Source of the DNA: Bifidobacterium choladohabitans
Lineage (GTDB): Bacteria > Actinomycetota > Actinomycetes > Actinomycetales > Bifidobacteriaceae
Direction: 5' to 3'
NCBI RefSeq assembly: GCF_016102005.1
Contig: NZ_JACFPL010000001.1
Location: 496,001-560,000, forward strand
DNA: 64,000 nucleotides
Below are positions 7,707 to 14,028 of the stretch, piece after piece (the first letter of the stretch is position 1; every line of letters starts with the position of its first letter). A model generated the notes under the pieces. It had not been told where the DNA came from. It ran no database searches and saw nothing but the letters and a program-made list of their open reading frames with translations. Made by a program: the position numbers and the translations under genes.

Positions 7707-8220
7707 CTACAACGTACGGCGACGGTACTCCATAGGAGACATGCCTACTTGGGATTTCAGAGCGCCGCAAAAGACGGACAGCTTGTAATATCCGCAATTC
7801 AGAGCTATCTGCTTGACAGGCTTGGAGGAATTGCTGAGCATGCTGCGAGCTGCATTGATTCGCGCGTCCATAACATAGGCATGAGGCGTATAACCGGTTG
7901 CCTTTTCGAATACCCTAATGAAGCTGCGCTCCCCTATGCCAGTCATAGCGGCAAGCTGATGAAGATCGAGGGCTCATCCAGATGATTGGCAATATATGTC
8001 ATCACCATTTGAATGTCATGGTCGCCCCTGTCAACGTCATCCCGGCACACCGGCAAGCAAGCTGCGCATCGGCCAGCAGACTGGTAGAGATGGTATTAGT
8101 ACAAAGTGTGAGCTCGCCAGATTTTAAATACATGATATGAAAACTGGGACAGGTATCGCGCTCGGTGCGATGACCGTTGAGCATATAGTAAGACCTTCTT
8201 GGTATTGAGACTGCGAGCAA
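7707..8220 (-). pseudogene. Decayed GlxA/AraC-type transcriptional regulator
   Basis: The 79-residue frame at 7707-7946 is a clear AraC-family double helix-turn-helix: GERSFIRVFEKATGYTPHAYV, IALNCGYYKLSVFCGALKSQVGMSPMEYRRR. The sequence upstream, in another frame (about 7960-8030), continues the homology with HDIQMVMTYIANHLDEP, and a third frame (8002-8220) has MLNGHRTERDTC and YLKSGELTLCTN, which resemble the amidase-like domain of GlxA-type regulators (weakly). At least two frameshifts and loss of most of the N-terminal domain mean no full regulator can be made. A functional GlxA-type regulator would be about 310-330 residues. The remnant suggests that the region between cas and acpS is decaying. 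Confidence 0.75.
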
Positions 8221-8240
8221 GGGTCATGAATGCTTGGCAT

Positions 8241-8519
8241 TTACTTGTTCGTGAAGCCGAAGCCCTGCAGCAGAGTGCTCAGAAATCCGGGGATTACCCT
8301 ATTCAGGATGGCAAGGCCAATGATAACGACCACCACGAAGACGACGATTCCTATTAGCTCATCACGCTGTCGCTGACGGCGTTCAGCCTCACGCGCCGCA
8401 GCCATCCTCTTGCGGTAAACCACCGGACACGTCGTCCCTGGACGATGACGATGTACAGGACACTCTGGATCATACTGACACACACCATTAGCATAAGTCT
8501 CCTCGCCGGATCCATGCAT
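8241..8519 (-). CDS. Small membrane protein with Cys/His-rich N-terminus, unknown function
   Basis: A 92-residue product from ATG 8519 (an upstream GTG at 8570 would add 17 residues). The N-terminal part has a Cys/His cluster, CQYDPECPVHRHRPGTTC, possibly a small metal site. A charged stretch (KRMAAAREAERRQRQRDE) follows, then one strong transmembrane segment, LIGIVVFVVVVIIGLAILN, and a short tail. This suggests a single-pass protein with a cytosolic zinc-ribbon-like head. I do not recognise the family. The frame overlaps the end of the 8525-8803 frame on the same strand, so one of the two, or both, may be a remnant of a longer broken gene. Confidence 0.4.
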   Translation of the reverse strand: MHGSGEETYANGVCQYDPECPVHRHRPGTTCPVVYRKRMAAAREAERRQRQRDELIGIVVFVVVVIIGLAILNRVIPGFLSTLLQGFGFTNK

Positions 8520-8524
8520 TGGTA

Positions 8525-8803
8525 CTAGCCCGTAAGTTCCACTTGCTTCGTCCTTGTCTGGCCACACCACACAACCCCAAGATTGGGCGCGATCCAGTCA
8601 AAAACATGTTTAGCAGGGTTATACGCTAGCCAAACCAATCGCCCGAAAACGTTTACCTCCTTCAAAGACAAGGATGAAGATGTAAACTCGGTTGCATTTA
8701 CCGCAGCATTCCCTATGCCTGCCCTCATCGATAAGCCCAGAGGCACCAGCAACGACCCCATATATGCGAGTACGGAAGTCAAAGACAAAGAAGCGAAAGA
8801 CAT
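8525..8803 (-). CDS. Possible remnant of a membrane protein, unknown
   Basis: A 92-residue frame with a hydrophobic N-terminal segment (LTSVLAYMGSLLVPLGLSM) and a soluble part ending WLAYNPAKHVFDWIAPNLGVV. It reads like real protein rather than a shadow, but I recognise no family. It ends just where the next small protein begins in another frame, so it could be the front half of a frameshifted gene. Confidence 0.25.
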   Translation of the reverse strand: MSFASLSLTSVLAYMGSLLVPLGLSMRAGIGNAAVNATEFTSSSLSLKEVNVFGRLVWLAYNPAKHVFDWIAPNLGVVWCGQTRTKQVELTG

Positions 8804-9157
8804 ACCTGCTGCACTCCCACGCGACGACAGAACGATTCGAAATCACTCTGGTTGTTGGTTTTGAATTATCGTGGCGAACCTACCAGCTATACGTTCTGAA
8901 ATCTTTAAACTCAGAGTAAGCGAAGAGGATTGGACCAATGACAACGATGTTCCCCTTGATGGAATCACGCCCGCGGATGCAGGGAACGCATGAAGTCCAG
9001 TCCGGCGAGCCTGCTACAAATGTGATTATTCACACGTATGCGGGGAATGCGCGTAGTATGCACAAAAAAGTTTGCATCAGTAAGGATTATCTTCGAGGAT
9101 GCAGGCGTTCTGTCGCAGACCATACAAGGCCTGCACCATGAGGGAAGGGAATCAGTC
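8804..9157. other. Intergenic, no gene supported
   Basis: About 350 bases with no convincing coding frame. It contains the upstream region of the exported coiled-coil gene, including its ribosome binding site AGGGAAGGGA at 9141-9150. Short frames here have no recognisable features. Confidence 0.5.
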
Positions 9158-10162
9158 ATGGCATGGAAGGGGAATGCGCAGGGCGCATCGGCGAAGGCCG
9201 ACCATTGGCATTTCATCGTCGGCCTCGTGGCCGTCCTGGTGGTCGCCGCGGGCCTGTTGCTAGGGGTTTGGGCTTGGTCTTCGCACGTCAAGGCGGAATC
9301 CCTGGCCGACTGCCGGTCGCAAGCGGCTTCAGCGGCTCGGAATGTGAAGGCCTACAAGGCGGACCGGGCTGCGGCGCAGCGGCGGGCCCGGGCCATACCC
9401 CAGGGCGACGTGTCCGACGTCAAGGTCGTGGCCGCCGTGGACAAGGCCGCCAAGCCCTCCGTCCCCGCAGTGCCTTCGTGCAGCGTGGACGACTCGTGGA
9501 GTTCGTTGAGAGCCTTGGCACAGCAGGCCGCCCAAGTTGCCGCCAAGGCTGATGCCGCCGACCGCGGCGTCAAAGCGGCCTCGGAGAAGGTGGCCCATGA
9601 CGAGGCCAGGACAGTCAAGGCGCACCTGGACAAGGCAATCGCTGACGGGGACTCGCTGCTCTCGGGCAGCGACGGCCAGGTGGCGGACAACGCTGTGCGC
9701 GATGCCCTGAAGACGGTGCTCGACCAGGCCAAGGCCGTGCAGGCCGACGCCAAGGCAGACACCAACGCGCGGCGCAAGGCCATCCAGGACCTCGCCAACC
9801 AGATGCAGGCAGTCAATGACTCGAAGACCGACAAGGCCAATGCCGACCAGGAGGCCGCCGATCAGCAGGCCCAGCAGGCGGCCGTTGCGGCTCCGGCGCC
9901 TTCCTCGGGCCACACACGAGGCGGCTCTGCCAGCACTTCGGCCCGTCCCAACGGCTCCAGATATGCACGAGGCGGATCCCGCAGCGGCCAGACCGCTCGT
10001 CGGGGAGGCGGATCAGGAGGCGGCTATACCGCTCCCGCGCCTTCGTCGGGAGGTAGCGGCTCCAGCTACGCTCCCGCTCCTGATCACTACACCCAGGAGC
10101 AGATCGACGGGGCCCATCATTATCTGTGCATAATGGAACCTGACATCACCAGCGGATGCTGA
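9158..10162 (+). CDS. Membrane-anchored extracytoplasmic coiled-coil protein, unknown function
   Basis: A 334-residue protein starting at ATG 9158, chosen because AGGGAAGGGA lies just upstream; longer frames from 9038 have no such site. After about 20 polar residues comes one transmembrane segment (FIVGLVAVLVVAAGLLLGVW), so the rest should face outside. Residues about 60-240 are Ala/Lys/Asp/Gln-rich and heptad-like (coiled coil, reminiscent of FIVAR-type surface spacer repeats). The tail is Gly/Ser/Arg/Tyr-rich low complexity (RGGSRSGQTARRGGGSGGG, APAPSSGGSGSSYAPAP), ending with a Cys. There is no LPXTG motif. It stands alone, and its high GC contrasts with the cas genes, so it looks native. 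A surface or envelope role is likely but unproven. Confidence 0.75.
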   Translation: MAWKGNAQGASAKADHWHFIVGLVAVLVVAAGLLLGVWAWSSHVKAESLADCRSQAASAARNVKAYKADRAAAQRRARAIPQGDVSDVKVVAAVDKAAKPSVPAVPSCSVDDSWSSLRALAQQAAQVAAKADAADRGVKAASEKVAHDEARTVKAHLDKAIADGDSLLSGSDGQVADNAVRDALKTVLDQAKAVQADAKADTNARRKAIQDLANQMQAVNDSKTDKANADQEAADQQAQQAAVAAPAPSSGHTRGGSASTSARPNGSRYARGGSRSGQTARRGGGSGGGYTAPAPSSGGSGSSYAPAPDHYTQEQIDGAHHYLCIMEPDITSGC

Positions 10163-10179
10163 GCTTCCCGTTGCATGCA

Positions 10180-10216
10180 AAAGGGCCGTCTCTTCGGCTT
10201 CGGAGGGGCGGTCCTT
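10180..10216 (+). terminator. Likely terminator of the coiled-coil gene
   Basis: An imperfect hairpin (AAAGGGCCGTCTC, loop around TTCGGCTTCGGA, GGGGCGGTCCTTT) begins 17 bases after the stop codon. The T-run is short. Confidence 0.5.
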
Positions 10217-10544
10217 TGCGTCTTCGGCCCAAACCACGCCTCTGGCCATGCCGCACCTGAATTCCTTTGCAGACGCACAACCGAACGCTGCGCCGGAATC
10301 ATCTCCACGTAAGTAGGGAACACACCTCAAGAAGAGGCTGTATGTAGAGTCTACACGCGAACCACAGTCAACCCTTAGAGCGACGCATGTAATACATAGA
10401 ACTGACTGCATTTGTAGCCTTGAACGTCGAATTCGACTTCGACACAGTAAAAGCATCACCCCCACATGCCGAGGACTTCTATTTGGTTGTCGAACACGAC
10501 AACTAGGAATTAACGCCACATGCGCCACATGTCTTAGCCTAATT
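10217..10544. other. Intergenic with two related palindromes
   Basis: About 330 bases without a gene. It contains the perfect palindrome GTCGAATTCGAC (10426-10437) and, 48 bases on, GTTGTCGAACACGACAAC (10486-10503), a 7-base-pair inverted repeat around AACA. The cores GTCGAATTCGAC and GTCGAACACGAC agree at 10 of 12 positions, so they may be paired operator sites. Both lie downstream of acpS, and no adjacent regulated gene is obvious. Confidence 0.4.
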
Positions 10545-11036
10545 TCAGACACGCCTGCACAAAAGCACAACCGCCGAAGCCACCGGCCCGTCATGGCTGA
10601 GAGCGATGTGCCAGCACAACTGCACTCGATCGACCTGACCACCGGGTAGAGGCAAGGAATCGTAAAGCCTGGCTTCCACGGAGGACTCTAGATTTACGCT
10701 CGGCCGACCTCGGCCGTCGTCCAAGATTTCCACCCCGCTCCAAGGGAAATCATCCAGATCATAGGGCGATGGCTCAGACTCCAGCGCCTGCGACCAAGCC
10801 TTGAGCACCGACTCCTTACCGGCCCAGCGCACCGCCAAATGCGCCGTTATATCGTCACGCTTGAGCAGGGACCGCTGCTCGGCCTGCCGCCGCTCCCGTG
10901 ACGAGAACAAGCTCGTCATGCGCGTGCCAGGCATAGCCAGCTGCCGGCCGAACTCCTTCAGGTCGACCAGGTCATGTCCCAACCCCAGCACTTGTCCAAA
11001 CCCGGCATCATTCATAGGCCCGAGTATGCCTCTCAT
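10545..11036 (-). CDS. acpS: Holo-acyl-carrier-protein synthase (4'-phosphopantetheinyl transferase)
   Basis: AcpS moves phosphopantetheine from CoA to the serine of the acyl carrier domain, here presumably that of the type I fatty acid synthase encoded 3 kb away on the same strand. The 163-residue product has GLGHDLVDLKEF (the family's G-x-D-x-V-D magnesium site) and VRWAGKESVLKAW (the family's A-x-K-E-A/S-x-x-K-A). Length is slightly above the usual 120-150. The start may be 11036 or 11015 (MNDAGFGQ). FAS I of yeast carries its own transferase domain, whereas bacterial FAS I relies on a separate AcpS, so this gene is essential to the FAS module. The 3 kb of gene-poor DNA between fas and acpS is unusual. 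Confidence 0.93.
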   Translation of the reverse strand: MRGILGPMNDAGFGQVLGLGHDLVDLKEFGRQLAMPGTRMTSLFSSRERRQAEQRSLLKRDDITAHLAVRWAGKESVLKAWSQALESEPSPYDLDDFPWSGVEILDDGRGRPSVNLESSVEARLYDSLPLPGGQVDRVQLCWHIALSHDGPVASAVVLLCRRV

Positions 11037-11680
11037 CTGCCCCTACAGCAAATCATCCGGTCAGGAGCTTGGAGACCACACAACCCATGGTCCTAATCGA
11101 CGATCACTGCAATCGTGCAGAAATGACCCTGGACAGGAATAAAACCACAAGGAACAAGAGGTTAGCAAGAAGGGAAGGTATGGATAAGAATAGATAGAGT
11201 GAGAGTCTGCCACTTCTCATAGAGCGCAGTCGGCAACATACTCGGAAGTCAGCGGGCTGGGCCAACCGCACACATATCATTGAGGAACATTCAGCGCAGC
11301 AACTCAGAGACTCTTCGCAGGACCTGAAGCCACAGGAATCCCATCCAAGCGGCGATGAGTACGCATTGTCCTTAGCTTGCCACGTACCTGCGAACGGAGA
11401 TACAGAAAACAGCGGCAAAAGAATCATTAGCGGCTGGACATTGATCAGGAGTTCAAATCACTCGGCCATGTTCTCATGCCTATGCGTGAATCTCGGCCAG
11501 AGTGGTTCACACCTGTTTGTTTGTTCGGGAAGCACTGCGACTTTCTCCAGCTCGGAGTGGAGTTGCTTGAGTCCTTCGTTCTCGATGCGCAGCCGAGAGA
11601 ACGTCATCATAGACAATGCAGGACTACGCTTGTCGTACCGAAAATAAAAGCAAGAGGGTGGTGCTTGAGGGGAGGTAATA
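11037..11680. other. Gene-poor stretch, no supported gene
   Basis: About 640 bases in which every frame is short and featureless. A minus-strand frame around 11458-11769 contains FSRLRIENEGLKQLHSELEK, which looks like a coiled-coil fragment, but no family can be assigned. A good ribosome binding site (GGGGAGG) near 11669-11675 belongs to the RDD gene that follows. Confidence 0.45.
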
Positions 11681-12082
11681 ATGTCAGCTTTATGGTGGCG
11701 CAGAGTGGCGTCGTACCTGCTTCGCATAGTATTGCCTGCGTCGTTGCTATCGCAGTTGGTGGGGACCATTGCATTTGGAAGATCTTCGCCAGGAGGATCT
11801 GCTCAATCCTGGATCGATTGCGCTTCTGTGGCTGTTGCCTGCGTTATTCCCGCATGGTCCGCGCGCAATGGGCAATCCTGGGCGCATCGTCTCCTCAAGC
11901 TTCAGGTATGCGATCAGGATTCCAACCTGCCCATATCCGGTCTGAGAATGGGCGTACGAGAGATGGCGCATCTTGCTGATTTCGCATCGCTCTTCATTGG
12001 TTTTCTTTGGCCCTTATGGGATGGCAGAGGGCAGACCTTCGCCGATAAGATCATGGGAACAACAGTGACCAGAAAACAATAG
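11681..12082 (+). CDS. RDD-family membrane protein
   Basis: A 133-residue protein starting at ATG 11681, 4-5 bases after GGGGAGG. The opening RRVASYLLRIVLPASLLSQLVG matches the R-x-x-A-x-x-x-D-type first helix of RDD proteins, with the usual Asp changed. The end, FIGFLWPLWDGRGQTFADKIMGTTVTRKQ, is a near-ideal RDD C-terminal motif (W-P-L-W-D, Q-T-x-x-D-K-x-x-G-T-x-V). A middle helix, IDCASVAVACVIPAW, completes a typical two-to-three-helix protein. RDD proteins are small membrane proteins, some implicated in ion or sodium/proton transport, but most lack a known role. No operon partner is adjacent. Confidence 0.7.
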   Translation: MSALWWRRVASYLLRIVLPASLLSQLVGTIAFGRSSPGGSAQSWIDCASVAVACVIPAWSARNGQSWAHRLLKLQVCDQDSNLPISGLRMGVREMAHLADFASLFIGFLWPLWDGRGQTFADKIMGTTVTRKQ

Positions 12083-12194
12083 GCGTGCCTGCAATGTCGC
12101 GACGACGCCCTGCACCCATCGTGCAGGCATGCGAAGAAGATACGGCTTCCAACGGCAAGCACGCTGCAGGCATTAGTGCGCATGGCGCTGCAAA

Positions 12195-12539
12195 CTATAG
12201 CTGGTTTTCATCCGTATCCTGCTGGCCGCTATGTATCTGCTTTACAATGGAGAACGCCGACCGTACAGCCACGTATATCAACAGCAGCACTATAGCGATA
12301 ATCCAGTTAGTCATGGGAATGGAACCCTTGGGGCCACCCATGAAATGCAAGGAGACAAACCCCAGAATTATCAACGCCAGGCATAGCAGAACAACAAAGA
12401 CAGCCCGGCCAGTGGTCACCCCTTTGGGAAATAGGCGATTCACGCACTCGACCAGGCAAATAATTGACAGCGCAAGACCGACGGATGCTGCAATACTCAC
12501 TATCATCACCCCACCAATCCCTTGAACAATGCCCAACAA
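12195..12539 (-). CDS. Small four-helix membrane protein, unknown function
   Basis: A 114-residue frame with three or four hydrophobic segments: VMIVSIAASVGLALSIICLV, AVFVVLLCLALIILGFVSL, and NWIIAIVLLLIYVAVRSAF, separated by short polar loops. The tail is acidic and cytosolic-like (GQQDTDENQL). The regular spacing of hydrophobic blocks argues for a real protein. I do not recognise a family. It is convergent with the RDD gene. Possible alternatives are a holin-like or immunity-type protein, with no direct support. Confidence 0.45.
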   Translation of the reverse strand: MLGIVQGIGGVMIVSIAASVGLALSIICLVECVNRLFPKGVTTGRAVFVVLLCLALIILGFVSLHFMGGPKGSIPMTNWIIAIVLLLIYVAVRSAFSIVKQIHSGQQDTDENQL

Positions 12540-12983
12540 CCATCAACACCGAGGGCTACCAGCAGTGTCTTTCCTAAAGTGTTCTCGAAATTCTTTCAAT
12601 CTTTAAGGAAGCGGCAACATTCTTGCCAAGCTTCACACCTCGTAATGCACCAAGCATACTTGACTGGATATAACAACTCAATTAGCTTCCCATTCTTGGC
12701 GGTCCGTTTTATCAACTGTCCAACCTGGTCATAGGGCCCAGAGATGGTTCCAGTGGAAATACCAGTAGCCTCTCCCGTCCTGGACGATTACTATACCTAT
12801 GCAGCATCTGGAAGCCCTTGTCGTTGTAGTCAGCTGAGCATCTCCGATGCGTATCCTATCGTGTACCCATTTAACCAGTAAAGCGCCGAATGCTGGGGAA
12901 GATTTCGCTCAGTCAGACCCGATCCTGACCGCTCCAAGTTGTTGGAAAACCCGCCGAGAATGACGGAATACTTACGATAATCG
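12540..12983. other. Intergenic, nothing recognisable
   Basis: About 440 bases between the small membrane protein and tRNA-Gly. No convincing frame, hairpin or repeat was seen. Confidence 0.45.
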
Positions 12984-13057
12984 TGGAGCGGGCGACGGGA
13001 ATCGAACCCGCGTAATCAGTTTGGAAGACTGAGGCTCTACCATTGAGCTACGCCCGC
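12984..13057 (-). tRNA. tRNA-Gly (anticodon TCC)
   Basis: The minus strand folds into a full cloverleaf: acceptor GCGGGCG/CGCCCGC, D arm GCTC/GAGC, anticodon stem TCAGT/ACTGA around loop CTTCCAA with anticodon TCC, and a T arm containing GGTTCGATTCC. Discriminator T and a genomically encoded CCA complete it. It sits alone in the gene-poor region. Confidence 0.95.
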
Positions 13058-13750
13058 AAAGCCGTTGGCTCGATAAAGAGCATAGCACACGGGCCAGCCG
13101 GAACATGCAGCAAATTGGTCATCGCACGGTTTATCCCAGTAACAAACCTATGCAGACTTCACTGGGCAGTACCCCCCCCCCCCCCCCCCGCACACTCCGG
13201 TTCTTGTAAAGGCCACTATCTGCTAACCGCTCGATTTGATCGCCCAATCCGACGACATCAACAATCAGCACCTTCCTGCCTGCAGGAGTCCTGCCCACAG
13301 CTGAAGGGAAAAATATCGGCGTGGCTATGGTAATCGAGCTTCTCGCCATGAGTATTATGGCAACGAACCTCAGCCGCAGGAATTCCGTAACAGCGGCCAC
13401 TAACACTAACACTTCGCACGAGTAAGAGGCCGGACGACTGCCCCAAGACAAGTCTGGCCATTCGGGTGGCCCAGCAATAATCCCAAGTAAAACCTGGACC
13501 ACCCATTTACTTTTTATACCTTTTCACGAACGGGGTCCAATCACAATCGGGCTGTAAGGGCCACCCGTCCCTCAAGCAGCATTGAAGCATCTCAATGGCA
13601 GCAGGGAAAGATCACAATTCGCGCCCTTCTTAATCACTCCGATGCCATATATGACCCGTCTTAGCCCGTATACCTATCTGGGACTCTCTACGCTTAGGGC
13701 ACGAGGCACAACAAGTGATGGTCATAGCCAAGTCTGACGTACCCAGAGAC
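13058..13750. other. Gene-poor stretch with poly-C tract
   Basis: About 690 bases. A minus-strand frame (13131-13502, 123 residues) contains VGRTPAGRKVLIVDVVGLGDQIERLADSG and then runs through the poly-C (poly-G on its strand) to an early stop. It reads partly like protein and may be the tail of a broken membrane-protein gene, but the family is not identifiable. No other coding signal is visible. Confidence 0.35.
13172..13189. repeat. Homopolymer tract of 18 C
   Basis: Eighteen consecutive C on the plus strand, preceded by A and followed by G. Such tracts slip during replication and drive phase variation when inside or just upstream of genes. Here it lies about 115 bases upstream of tRNA-Gly and near the 3' end of a doubtful minus-strand frame. 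Confidence 0.95.
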
Positions 13751-13848
13751 ATTTCATCCACGCTCCCGTGAAGGAAGCGCCATAAGGCAAGTTCTCAGGT
13801 TCGGGCTTGGTTTTTTATTTCAATCCATGCTTCCACGAAGGAAGCAGC
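13751..13848 (-). CRISPR. Two-repeat remnant CRISPR array of type I-C
   Basis: Read on the minus strand, a 32-base repeat (13848-13817, GCTGCTTCCTTCGTGGAAGC then ATGGATTGAAAT) is followed by a 35-base spacer (13816-13782) and a 31-base repeat (13781-13751, GGCGCTTCCTTCACGGGAGC then GTGGATGAAAT). The repeats agree at 25 of 32 positions. Both keep the hairpin GCTTCC/GG(A/G)AGC, with T-A replaced by T-G in the second. The GTGGATTGAAAT-like ends and the 35-base spacer are typical of I-C. The downstream repeat is the more degenerate, as usual for a trailing end. It lies 6.6 kb from cas3 and 72 bases beyond the fas terminator. Confidence 0.75.
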
Positions 13849-13919
13849 CACCCTAGTAGGAGCAGCTGCATCTATCCATAACAAAAGGAAGATAAGGCAC
13901 AGAGAGCCTCGATTAAAAC

Positions 13920-13947
13920 GGGAGGTGAGCCGTCTGGCCCACCTCCC
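13920..13947 (-). terminator. Terminator of the fas operon
   Basis: On the minus strand GGGAGGTGGGCC and GGCTCACCTCCC form a strong hairpin followed by GTTTTAATC. It lies 82 bases after the fas stop codon. Confidence 0.8.
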
Positions 13948-14028
13948 TGATCAGCGCAGTGATTGAACTCTCACCGATTTCCCATCTCCCACTGCAGAAG
14001 ATGGGGAATCGACCAACTCAGGATGCTC

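Noticed and set aside
10426-10503. LexA-type SOS box
   Set aside because: The palindromes resemble the actinobacterial box only in CGAAC; the spacing of the half-sites is wrong and no SOS gene is adjacent.
11458-11769. A 103-residue minus-strand frame with a coiled-coil-like stretch
   Set aside because: It overlaps the upstream region and start of the better supported RDD gene, has no ribosome binding site seen, and most of it is low-quality sequence.
12984-13057. tRNA-Gly as an attachment site for an integrated island carrying cas
   Set aside because: No integrase gene and no second copy of the tRNA 3' end was found in the window.
13684-13716. A possible third repeat before the two-repeat remnant, at the expected spacing
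   Set aside because: Only scattered bases match (around CTACGCTT and CACGAGGCAC); the hairpin and the TTTCA end are absent, so it cannot be told from chance.
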